From Tissierella creatinini (GTDB taxonomy: Bacteria > Bacillota > Clostridia > Tissierellales > Tissierellaceae), in contig SUSS01000028.1 of NCBI GenBank assembly GCA_005046945.1, forward strand, positions 1 through 35,158: a stretch of 35,158 nt of DNA. The letters run 5' to 3'. Of the stretch, positions 1 through 6,170 are shown piece by piece. Position 1 is the stretch's first letter, and every line of letters starts with the position of its first letter. Position numbers and translations under genes: made by a program. The notes beneath the pieces are model-generated. The model did no database searches and was not told where the DNA came from. It saw only the letters and a program-made list of their open reading frames with translations.

Positions 1-50
1 GGAATTTAATTATATTGTTCGGAAAAAAGTTGTCCAAGAAAGTGTTGACA
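1..50 (+). mobile_element. IS3-family element, right end (partial)
   Basis: The first 50 bases read in the third forward frame as the C-terminal tail of an IS3-type OrfB (…EFNYIVRKKVV…). They end in a terminus whose reverse complement starts TGTCAAC, followed by CTTT, GGACA and CTTTTTT blocks. The same arrangement recurs at the end of the decayed IS3 copy at 1041-1073, in the same orientation. The element continues beyond the left edge of the window. Its tip at base 50 falls inside a minus-strand host gene (51-135). The family call rests on the similarity of the two ends and on the transposase remnant of the second copy. Confidence 0.6.
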
Positions 51-135
51 TATCAGGCATTAATGCCAGACCACCCGCTGCAAGGGATGCTTGAAAAAAC
101 AACGGGTTAAATTTAACTTTTCTTTTTTTTTCCAT
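10..135 (-). pseudogene. membrane protein N-terminus interrupted by an IS3 element
   Basis: A GGAGGA ribosome site precedes an ATG at 135. The protein starts MEKKRKVKFNPLFFQASLAA and continues with a Gly-Gly-Leu-Ala-Leu-Met-Pro stretch, which looks like the first membrane segment of a polytopic protein. At about residue 28 the sequence passes into the IS3 end at base 50, and the frame stops at 10-12, giving only 41 codons. The N-terminus resembles TDT-type membrane proteins. It also recalls the TsoY family reported next to small selenoproteins, but that name is from memory and tentative. It sits 46 bases downstream of the UGA-containing gene and probably belonged to the same operon. Confidence 0.5.
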
Positions 136-181
136 ACTTTTTCCTCCAATGCATGTTTATCTTCATAATAAATACCTTCAT

Positions 182-478
182 TTAAAAAATTGCTTCGCAT
201 TGTTTCCCTTGATCAGAATCCTGTAACAATTCTTGGACTTTATCCAGCACTGCTTCCTTAGCAGGTATTCCAGAATTAAAAGCTGCATGTTCATTAATAA
301 ATAATGACGGAACTCTGGCATTCAGCTCCTTTTTACGATTAAATCCTTCAATTTTAGTGATATTCCATACTTTCAGCTCGACATCTTCCAGAATTTTGGG
401 TGGTAAAGCCTTTACCACTTCAATCATCATGGTTCCTCAGTTGTTCATAACAAATACTTCGGCTAGAATTTTTTTCAT
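182..478 (-). CDS. small thioredoxin-like selenoprotein (in-frame UGA = Sec14), candidate
   Basis: The gene is read from ATG at 478, eight bases after an AGGAG ribosome site, and spans 98 codons if the TGA at 437-439 is decoded as selenocysteine. The N-terminus reads MKKILAEVFVMNN-U-GTMM. A beta strand leads directly to the redox residue and a helix follows, as in thioredoxin-fold proteins. A Val-Pro-Ser-Leu-Phe-Ile segment with the loop-type proline of that fold lies near residues 57-62. A near-perfect hairpin 18 bases after the UGA fits a bacterial SECIS element. The usual annotation would begin at an internal ATG (430 or 427), losing the redox site; the bases overlapping the UGA (GAGGA) could mimic a ribosome site for that start. 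The exact family is not identified; no selA or selB lies in the window. Confidence 0.62.
400..418 (-). promoter_or_regulatory. SECIS-like hairpin after in-frame UGA
   Basis: On the minus strand the 19 bases from 418 to 400 form GUGGUAAA / UUUACCAC, an eight-base-pair perfect stem with loop GGC. The stem begins 18 bases after the UGA, and the loop is about 26 bases after it and opens with G. Known bacterial SECIS rules ask for a short stem-loop close behind the UGA, with a G in the first two loop positions; this one satisfies them. The hairpin is inside the coding frame, so its symmetry is not required by the protein sequence. Confidence 0.55.
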
Positions 479-534
479 TCGAATCACTCCTATCCAATAT
501 TAAATGTGTTTTATTAATAAAATGGTTTCGAATC

Positions 535-562
535 ATTCTATCATATAAAACCCGAACTACAA
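535..562 (-). promoter_or_regulatory. sigma-A type promoter for the selenoprotein operon
   Basis: On the minus strand TTGTAG (562-557) is followed after 16 bases by TAGAAT (540-535), about 57 bases upstream of the ATG at 478. This is the only plausible promoter seen in the gene-free stretch 479-745. Nothing else recognisable lies in 563-745. Confidence 0.45.
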
Positions 563-745
563 ATATTGTTTATTCATATATAGCTACTAATTTGCAAGTT
601 TTAGTCATAAGGCTATAAGAGTTATTCATATTTAGATTACCAAGTAAAATTGGGTTCTTTCCAAAATTAGTTAAATTCATTTAGAAATAATAATATGATG
701 AAATAGTTTGATGCTAGCATATAGCTATAGACTCAAAATAAGGTT

Positions 746-1061
746 TTGGATATACTAAAAACCGAGGAAGGAAGTGTCCCTAAAATGTCAAACAAGGCTA
801 TAGACGGCTTATTAACCACATTTAATATGAATCGTTCCTTAAGTAAAAAAGGATGTCCTTATGATAATGCCGTAGCAGAAGCTGCCTTTAAGGTTGTTAA
901 AACGGAGTTTGCTTTCAATAAAATTTTGAAAGCCTTGAAGAGCTTGAATATCTATTGTTTGATTATGCAAACTGGTACAATAACCACAGGATTCATGTTC
1001 GTTAAACTACCTTACCCCTGTGGAATATAGGATATTGATGTCCGACAAAAAAGTGTCTTAA
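746..1061 (+). pseudogene. IS3-family transposase OrfB, C-terminal remnant with frameshifts
   Basis: The frame contains FNMNRSLSKKGCPYDNAVAE followed by a Lys-Thr-Glu segment. This is the conserved C-terminal part of the IS3 OrfB DDE integrase, including its catalytic glutamate (AVAEAAFK region). After about residue 56 the first frame is lost. The second continues N-F-E-S-L-E-E-L-E-Y and D-Y-A-N-W-Y-N-N-H-R-I-H, and a third supplies S-L-N-Y-L-T-P-V-E-Y-R down to a stop at 1059-1061. There are thus at least two frameshifts, and the 5' two thirds of the gene are missing. Recognisable homology begins near 783. It cannot be active. Confidence 0.8.
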
Positions 1062-1073
1062 AAAGGGTTGACA
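1041..1073 (+). mobile_element. right terminus of the decayed IS3 copy
   Basis: The end (reverse complement begins TGTCAACCCTTTTTAAGACA) matches in layout the terminus at 16-50 and stands in the same orientation. The boundary at 1073 lies 15 bases from the stop codon of the methyltransferase, so the insertion just misses that gene. No left end is visible, so the copy was truncated on its 5' side. Confidence 0.55.
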
Positions 1074-1087
1074 ATTCAGTATCCGTA

Positions 1088-1711
1088 TTAAATTTTCTTA
1101 GCTTTGATTACCGCGAAAACGCCCTCTCCAACACCGATTTTTATTTCTTGGAGCGTGTTTTCCAAAGAATAGATCGTCTGTCTTTTGTCGACGATCTCAA
1201 ACCCGGCCGTTATTAAAAATGACACTATTTCTGTTGAAGTATGGAAATTAGCGTTTTGATAACTTTTATGCTGGTGTTTGTTTTGTTCGTATAACTCACC
1301 AAGAGGAGTTGCCTTGTCCAGGAAGGCGATTATAAATATTCCGTTATTCATGAGTATTCGCCGAACCTCTGAAAAAGCCTTGGGGACGTCATCGAGGAAA
1401 CAATCGACAGTTACCATAAGGACAAATTGATATGACTCATCTTCGACAGGAATTTTTTCCGCTACTCCATATAACACATTGACACCTTTTTTCATAGCTT
1501 CGGCAGCCATTTTTTCAGATGGCTCCACACCATACCTAATCCCTAATCGTGAAGCAAAAATTCCAGTACCAACGCCAATCTCAACTCCATCTCCTGAAAT
1601 TGGAATAAGCTGCCGTATAGCTTCTAATTCTGATTCCAGCAGCTTATCATTGGTTTTAAACCATTCTTCATATTCAGCAACATCTGTATTAAAAGGATTA
1701 CTTTTTTGCAT
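1088..1711 (-). CDS. class I SAM-dependent methyltransferase
   Basis: A Rossmann-type methyltransferase of 207 aa, probably acting on a small molecule. Motif I is V-E-I-G-V-G-T-G-I-F, with the acidic end of beta 2 in YGVEPSEKM. Then come the AEKIPVEDESYQFVLMV segment (motif II) and EVRRILMNNGIFIIAFLD (motif III), the layout of the Methyltransf_11 group. The start chosen is ATG at 1711 because AAGGAG lies seven bases upstream. The longer frame from GTG at 1759 adds 16 residues without a good ribosome site. The substrate cannot be told. The gene stands between an IS3 remnant and a damaged acylphosphatase, a region with several signs of decay, but this reading frame is intact. Confidence 0.85.
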   Translation of the reverse strand: MQKSNPFNTDVAEYEEWFKTNDKLLESELEAIRQLIPISGDGVEIGVGTGIFASRLGIRYGVEPSEKMAAEAMKKGVNVLYGVAEKIPVEDESYQFVLMVTVDCFLDDVPKAFSEVRRILMNNGIFIIAFLDKATPLGELYEQNKHQHKSYQNANFHTSTEIVSFLITAGFEIVDKRQTIYSLENTLQEIKIGVGEGVFAVIKAKKI

Positions 1712-1755
1712 TAACTTCTCCTTATCTTTCAGATTTCGGTATATTTTGCCATACA

Positions 1756-1830
1756 TCACATAGAATTTTCTTTTTCGGTTAGCTTTGGCTGTAAGGTATA
1801 GTCTGTTCTGGATGCTTCATATTTTTTCAT
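1756..1830 (-). other. 24-codon ORF, possible gene remnant upstream of the methyltransferase
   Basis: ATG at 1830 opens a frame that begins MKKYEASRTDYTLQP and stops at 1756-1758, overlapping the alternative GTG start of the methyltransferase. There is no clear ribosome site. The sequence is not recognised; it could be the first codons of a gene whose body was deleted. Confidence 0.2.
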
Positions 1831-1854
1831 GGGTGTTAATAGCTTTATCGGCAA

Positions 1855-2195
1855 TCACCAGTACCTACCTCCTCTACAGACTTGAATAAAGCTATGCTCA
1901 CCTTCTAGTACTTCCATATCTTTTATCTCAGCACCCTCTACCTTTGCCCGTTTCAGAGATTTCATAAAGTCAATTAGGTAATTAATCTTATCAGCTTCTC
2001 CCTGAATTTCTGCTTCTACGCTTTTATCTTCTCTATTTTTTACCCAACCCGTTAGATTTAACCTCTTTGCCAATTCATGGATTTCTAGTCTAAAACCTAC
2101 ATTTTGGACCTCCCCAGAAAATATTATTCTCTTTCTTAGTATGTTTGATGGCTTGAAATCAGGTAGCCTTAGGTTCTTTACCTGATTAATGACAT
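1855..2195 (-). pseudogene. acylphosphatase with an N-terminal frameshift
   Basis: The open frame below 2145 carries the acylphosphatase core: I-I-F-S-G-E-V-Q-N-V-G-F-R (phosphate-binding loop and catalytic Arg), then LAKRLNLTGWVKN (catalytic Asn in the GWVKN motif) and a V-E-A-E-I-Q-G segment. Such enzymes hydrolyse acyl phosphates and are normally about 90 aa. This frame has no start codon upstream of the catalytic loop and runs back to a TGA near 2210. An ATG at 2195 with GGAGAAGAAG before it reads M-S-L-I-R-stop in another frame. One base added near 2180 would join the two into a long-N-terminus acylphosphatase. From the internal ATG at 2073 the product would lack the active-site loop. 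The C-terminal CRGGRYW tail is also unusual. Confidence 0.6.
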
Positions 2196-2257
2196 AGCTT
2201 CTTCTCCAAGTGTGTCAATATTCTTTTAATCCCAAAACTATCCTCCTTGCTATTTAG

Positions 2258-2518
2258 CTAATTAAATGGACCTGGATATCCCCTCAACTGAGTTAAGGTA
2301 AATATTGCCATTATTACGGAAATTACTGTAACAATTGACCAATCACGTTTTATCAAAGCAATTATTCCTAATATTAACCAAGCAAAGATTAAGAATAATA
2401 TTAGATATGGCAGAGCTGTATCTATTGCAAATGATATGAAGTTAACTACAGGAACAAGAATTGCTATGATGAGAGATAGTCTTCCTACAAATGATTTAGG
2501 TAAAAAATATAGTTTCAT
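2258..2518 (-). CDS. small three-helix membrane protein, unknown function
   Basis: Eighty-six residues with about three hydrophobic segments: residues 13-32, 35-56 and 61-78. Short basic stretches (LIKRDW) lie between the second and third. The ATG at 2518 follows a strong AAAGGGGGG ribosome site. I do not recognise a family. It stands alone, with 153 bases to the transporter stop upstream and no obvious partner. Confidence 0.6.
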   Translation of the reverse strand: MKLYFLPKSFVGRLSLIIAILVPVVNFISFAIDTALPYLILFLIFAWLILGIIALIKRDWSIVTVISVIMAIFTLTQLRGYPGPFN

Positions 2519-2671
2519 TTGTGCCCCCCTTTAAAGTCATTCATCTCTAGAAGAAATAATTGTTTTAGGAATTTGGATTATCCTCTTTATATATATATAC
2601 CCAGATTTTTATTTAATGCTTAACTGTGCTTAACTGAATGATATTGCTATTGTCGGTTCTTTTTGTTCCTA

Positions 2672-3778
2672 CTACAATACTATAAATCCAATTACTCCAC
2701 CTGCAATTATAGTCCAGACTGAATTAATTTTCAGCTTTGTTATAGCAACATATGATACTAAAAATATAATTGCTGTAATCCAATTGGTAATAGAAGCCAT
2801 CCCAAGTTTTATACTTACTACAAGCATTAAGACTAGTGAGCCGATATTTACTCCGTCCAACATAGCTGATAAAATCTTTGATTCTCTGAGCTTATGCATT
2901 ATTGGGTTTAGAATTAAGACCAGCAGAAATGCAGGTAGAAAGATACCAATTGTAGCTAATATCGCACCAGGTATACCATGGAGAAGGTATCCAATAAAAG
3001 TTGCTGTCGCAAATACAGGTCCTGGTTTAAATTGACCTATGGCTATTGCATCGATTATTTGAGTTGTTGTTAGAACTCCCAGCCTTCCAACAAACTCTGC
3101 TTCAAGAAAGGCTAAAAGCACATAGCCACTTCCATAAAGGACAAGCCCAATCTTAAGAAACAACCAGAATATCATTGCCAGGGGTAAGGATAGAAATCTA
3201 TCCTTTAATTCATGCGAATTTTTAATTATCAGCATTATAAGACTTGAAATTAAAAGTAATGGTATTTCACCTACACCTAATAGATAAATCCCTATGCTAA
3301 TAAGTACAAATAGAAAGGAGGGCTTGTCCTTTATTACAGATTTCCTAAGCCTTAGTAAGGCTTGGATAATTACTGCAATGATGGCTGGTTTAATACCATA
3401 TAGTATTGAGGAAACCTGTGGAATGGTCCCATAGTTTTTATAAAAATATGCGAATATCAAAGTGATAATCATGGCTGGGATAATAAAGGAGGCTCCGGCC
3501 AAGAACAACCCCAGGTTTCCTCCTCTTTGTGAACCAAGATAGATTACCATCTCTGTAGAATTTGGACCGGGTATGAGATTGGATGCACCCATAAAGTCTA
3601 AAAACTTCTCCCTACTTATCCACTTTCTCTTCTCTATGATTTCCTCATCCATCATGGCGATATGGGCTGCAGGCCCACCAAAGGCAATGAAGCCAAACTT
3701 TAAGAATACCTTTACTATTTCCTTCTGCCGATTGATTTTTTCTTTTTTACTTAAAGATTTATAATCTAGATTATCCAT
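2672..3778 (-). CDS. chrA: chromate transporter family protein (ChrA/CHR), two-domain
   Basis: A membrane protein of 368 aa made of two repeated CHR halves. The first has FIAFGGPAAHIAMM and N-L-I-P-G-P-N-S-T-E (about residues 32-75). The second has A-I-G-Q-F-K-P-G-P-V-F-A-T-A-T-F-I-G near residues 245-262. These match the conserved FGG and PGP motifs of the family, and about ten hydrophobic segments are visible. Members export chromate or related anions, driven by membrane energy; actual chromate transport is not assured outside characterised members. The start at 3778 has GAGGTG eight bases upstream. The IS200/IS605 element ends only 45 bases upstream, so its native promoter may have been displaced and transcription may come from the tnpB/omega-RNA side. 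Confidence 0.85.
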   Translation of the reverse strand: MDNLDYKSLSKKEKINRQKEIVKVFLKFGFIAFGGPAAHIAMMDEEIIEKRKWISREKFLDFMGASNLIPGPNSTEMVIYLGSQRGGNLGLFLAGASFIIPAMIITLIFAYFYKNYGTIPQVSSILYGIKPAIIAVIIQALLRLRKSVIKDKPSFLFVLISIGIYLLGVGEIPLLLISSLIMLIIKNSHELKDRFLSLPLAMIFWLFLKIGLVLYGSGYVLLAFLEAEFVGRLGVLTTTQIIDAIAIGQFKPGPVFATATFIGYLLHGIPGAILATIGIFLPAFLLVLILNPIMHKLRESKILSAMLDGVNIGSLVLMLVVSIKLGMASITNWITAIIFLVSYVAITKLKINSVWTIIAGGVIGFIVL

Positions 3779-3803
3779 GTTTCACCTCATAAATGTAGAT
3801 CTT

Positions 3804-3955
3804 ACCAAGCAGGGTAAAAGTAAGTGAACCTCTCATGACTAAAGTCACGAGCTTCCAATATCACTATTGGAGTTTCCTGTTTCTTAGACCGACCTTGTTG
3901 CATCTTATTCTCCACAGGCGTTAATTCGGATAGTTCCTACCCTACTTTTCTCTAC
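3804..3955 (-). ncRNA. omega-RNA scaffold end and adjacent guide of the tnpB element
   Basis: Downstream of tnpB on the minus strand the element end holds two hairpins: CCAATA-TATTGG (3855-3870) and a CTC-TGACT / AGTCA-GAG stem (3832-3851). It ends in GAGGTTCAC at 3824. This GAAGC-hairpin-TTCAC layout is typical of the right end of IS200/IS605 tnpB elements, which is transcribed as the 3' part of the omega RNA. By analogy the guide is the flanking sequence read from 3823 to about 3804, which lies in the chrA leader. The 5' limit of the RNA inside tnpB is not known. Confidence 0.5.
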
Positions 3956-5204
3956 TTATGCTAACATTCTCTTACCTTCTTTGAGTATATTCCTGCTTGC
4001 ATTTATGTCCCTATCGTGATGACTTCCACAGTTCTCACAAGTCCATTCTCTTATTTTTAGATTCTTTAATTCTATATTCTTGGTTCCACAAATTGCGCAT
4101 ATTTGGCTGGATGGATAGAATCTGTCTATTTTTATATAGGTTCTTCCATACCAATACGCTTTATATTCCAATTGCCTAGTAAACTCAAACCAACTTACAT
4201 CGGATATTGCTTTGGCTAGTTTATGGTTCTTTAACATCCCACTTATATTTATGTCTTCACTAACTATAACTTGGTTTTCGTTTATAATTTGTGAAGACAA
4301 TTTATGTAAGAAGTCTTTTCTGGTATCTGTAATCTTTTCATGGAGTCTTGCTACCTTTATTCTTATTTTATTTCTGTTGTTGCTACCCTTTTGTTTCTTA
4401 GCCAATTGTCTTTGGAGCTTAGCTAATTTCCTTTCGTTTTTAATTAGATTCTTAGGGTTAGGAACTTTATTACCACTATTTTCTATTATGAATTCACTAA
4501 GTCCTAAATCAAATCCTATTTCCTTATCAATTTTTGGCAGTTCTTTTATCCCTTCATCCACTAGTATGCTCACAAAGTATCTGCCGCTTGGATTTTTGGA
4601 TATTGTTGCTGACTTTATTTCACCGCTAAATTCTCTATGAACTTTAGAGTCTATCCATTTTAATTTAGGAAGTTTTATCTTATTCTCTTCATAATCAACT
4701 TCTATATTGTTGTTTGTAAAATTAGATTTATAGCTAAATTTATTACTGTGTCTGCTTTTGAATTTAGGAAATCCTGCCTTTACCTTACCATCTTTGAGCC
4801 TTCTAAAGAAATTCTGATATGCTTCGTCTAAATTTAAGCATCGATGAAACTGCTTGCAGTTTCTACACACCGCTGCAACGAGGTGAGTGATTATGACACC
4901 CACCTGTTGTGGAACAAGGAACCCGGCCGCTTACAGAAGCGGGGGACATATTCATCTCGTTATAAATAGCGTTGGTTAAGGCGAACTTATCTACTTCTTT
5001 GAGCCATATATATTCTTTCTTTAATTCTCTGTTTAGATGGTTGTTACAATCGATTTTAGATAAAGATTTATCTCCATTTTCATATCCTTTTATCTTTTTA
5101 TCTAGATAATAATTGTATACAAACCTACTACATCCAAAGGTTTTAGCTAATTGCTCTTTTTGAATTTCATTTGGATATATCCTATATTTATATGCTCTAA
5201 GCAT
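3956..5204 (-). pseudogene. tnpB: TnpB RNA-guided nuclease, split by a palindromic repeat
   Basis: The N-terminal piece (5204 to about 4966) begins MLRAYKYRIYPNEIQKEQLA and ends …KFALTNAIYN. The C-terminal piece resumes LDEAYQNFFRRLKDGKV and runs to 3956. It holds the RuvC residues in IGFDLGLSEF (Asp), VSEDINISGM (Glu) and HDRDINASRN (Asp), and a zinc finger (CAICG … CENCG). Joined, the pieces would give a TnpB of about 370 aa, the usual size. The 134-bp insertion at 4832-4965 brings a frame change and stops, so a full protein cannot be made. The catalytic residues remain intact in the C-terminal frame, suggesting recent damage. The longest C-terminal frame starts at 4903 inside the repeat. 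Confidence 0.85.
4832..4965 (-). repeat. palindrome-rich mobile repeat, copy A (inside tnpB)
   Basis: About 134 bp holding several hairpins: CCGCTT-ACAG-AAGCGG, GAAACTGC-TT-GCAGTTTC and a CACC…GGTG pair. Read on the minus strand, it begins TTATAACGAG, continues with CCCCCGCTTCTGTAAGCGG, has a CACTCACCTCGTT…GGTGTG block near its end, and stops around CTTAAA. Copy B shares both ends and copy C shares the last half. Removing it restores the TnpB frame from …TNAIYN to LDEAYQ. Confidence 0.75.
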
Positions 5205-5307
5205 GATATTTCACTCCAAAGCTTATTTTTATTTCTGTATATGACTTAATAGTTACTTCTAATAATAGAATAACATATGTTCGATAATAATTATACTATT
5301 ACATAAG

Positions 5308-5504
5308 CTTTAAGTAACGGAAGAAATTGAGTAGCAATTTCATCACACCACTGAAACGAGGTGGGTGATTTAGGCATCCACAGTCTTGTGTAACAAGACA
5401 TCACACAGCCGCAACGATGCTTGCATCGTTTAGACACACCACCTGTTTAACCTAATAGGTACCCGCCACTTAAAGAAGTGGGGGATATCTTTACCTCGTT
5501 ATAA
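5308..5504 (-). repeat. palindrome-rich mobile repeat, copy B (between tnpB and its left end)
   Basis: About 197 bp, the longest copy. On the minus strand it starts TTATAACGAGGT with the hairpin CCACTT-CTTT-AAGTGG and ends with the CACCCACCTCGTTTCAG…GGTGTG block and AATTTC…ACTTAAA. It carries an extra central module absent from copy A, with two perfect hairpins on the plus strand: GTCTTGT-GTA-ACAAGAC (about 5383-5400) and AACGATGC-TT-GCATCGTT (about 5413-5430). It lies in the leader of the tnpB gene. No open frame is supported here. Confidence 0.7.
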
Positions 5505-5523
5505 TACAAATTATTTAACATTT

Positions 5524-5572
5524 GTCGCCACTAACTCATGACTGAAGTCAAAAGAATGCGTGGCGACTTTTT
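5524..5572 (+). terminator. large hairpin with T-run; left-end hairpin of the IS200/IS605 element
   Basis: GTCGCCAC (5524-5531) pairs with GTGGCGAC (5560-5567), and five T follow on the plus strand. Inside is TGACT-GA-AGTCA (5539-5550). The inner part copies the right-end hairpin of the tnpB element, so it is probably the left-end structure, and it may also stop outside transcription from entering the element. The plus-strand terminator role is inferred from shape only. Confidence 0.5.
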
Positions 5573-5595
5573 CAATAATTCAAGCCTGACCCTCA

Positions 5596-5784
5596 TTACT
5601 TTAAATTCCTTAGGATTTTCCTGTATAAATTTATGAGTATAAGGTATATACCTATAATCACTGCAAGGGTAATTAATCTTTCGCTTAATATCCCATCTGC
5701 CATCAATACTGGACCTATTCCAAAGAAGGTTACTAATAACAATAAACCTATGAATATGATATGGATTAGGGTTCTCAAAGTCAT
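5596..5784 (-). CDS. small two-helix membrane protein (DUF6954-like)
   Basis: Sixty-two residues with two hydrophobic segments (about 6-30 and 34-54) joined by a short loop, MADGILSERL. The pattern T-F-F-G-I-G-P-V-L-M-A-D-G recalls the small Firmicutes membrane family DUF6954, quoted from memory. The start is ATG at 5784 after TTAGGAG; an overlapping GTG at 5787 is possible but too close to the ribosome site. It lies 21 bases downstream of the DUF2249 gene and may be co-transcribed with it. Function unknown. Confidence 0.6.
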   Translation of the reverse strand: MTLRTLIHIIFIGLLLLVTFFGIGPVLMADGILSERLITLAVIIGIYLILINLYRKILRNLK

Positions 5785-5805
5785 CACACTCCTAAGGATA
5801 AAAAC

Positions 5806-6054
5806 TTACTTATTTGAGAAATTTCTAGTAATAGAAACTCTCCAAACTTCTGGTCCTTCCTCCAAATACTCCCACACAAATTGTCCTTCCATCTCAGCTT
5901 GCATTTGATAATGAAGTGGTTTTGGATCATGGTCATTTATAAGCTCCATCTTTTCACCCTTTTTTAGGGAATCAAAGATTTCAAATATAACTCTATGTTT
6001 ATCTTTTGAAGCATATTCTCTAGCATCTACTGTTTTTTCAAACATTAAATTCAT
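5806..6054 (-). CDS. DUF2249 domain protein
   Basis: Eighty-two residues covering a whole DUF2249 domain: V-D-A-R-E near residues 9-13, a FEIFDSLKKGEKMELINDHD block, P-K-P-L-H-Y-Q-M, F-V-W-E-Y, and a closing G-P-E-V-W-R-V-S-I. These are the family's hallmark residues (NDHDPKPL and the final WRV strand). The fold is related to the small TusA/SirA-like domains, and members often occur with heme or redox proteins. The role is not established, and no partner here fixes it. AAAAGGAG precedes the ATG at 6054. Confidence 0.75.
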   Translation of the reverse strand: MNLMFEKTVDAREYASKDKHRVIFEIFDSLKKGEKMELINDHDPKPLHYQMQAEMEGQFVWEYLEEGPEVWRVSITRNFSNK

Positions 6055-6144
6055 CTCCTTTTAAATTTAAAATACTCTTATATTTAATGATACCCATTGA
6101 AGCGATTTTTATTTAAATTGATTTTCACTATCATTCTTAATCAG

Positions 6145-6170
6145 CAAAAAAGCTGAGGTATCCTCAGCTT
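6145..6170 (-). terminator. Rho-independent terminator of ftsH
   Basis: On the minus strand AAGCTGAGG-ATA-CCTCAGCTT (6170-6150) is followed by a run of T. The ftsH stop codon lies in the 5' base of the stem, so termination occurs directly at the gene end. Confidence 0.85.

Larger units (their letters stand above)
3824..5575 (-). mobile_element. IS200/IS605-family element carrying only tnpB (IS1341 type)
   Basis: The element has tnpB alone, with no Y1 transposase tnpA. Both ends carry a subterminal hairpin with nearly the same 16 bases: CTCATGACTAAAGTCA at 3832-3847 on the right and CTCATGACTGAAGTCA at 5535-5550 on the left. The right tip is placed at 3824 after GGTTCAC; the left tip is uncertain and lies somewhere between 5551 and 5590. 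Two palindromic repeats (4832-4965 and 5308-5504) have been added inside it. Without tnpA it could only move if supplied in trans. Confidence 0.65.

Noticed and set aside
1479-1763. Plus-strand frames opposite genes (also at 4212-4640, 18580-19068, 27903-28295, 31262-31834)
   Set aside because: All are antisense to well-supported coding genes, lack ribosome sites and have no recognisable domains.
2205-2230. Upstream TGA in the acylphosphatase frame as another selenocysteine codon
   Set aside because: No start or ribosome site stands before it and no SECIS-like hairpin follows. A frameshift explains the locus better.
4863-5204. Separate 113-aa protein
   Set aside because: It is the TnpB N-terminus running into repeat copy A. 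The last 33 residues are translated repeat sequence.
4832-5504. Possible CRISPR array because of repeated hairpins
   Set aside because: Repeats are not evenly spaced, differ in length and internal modules, and no cas genes are present. They behave as two copies of a larger element.
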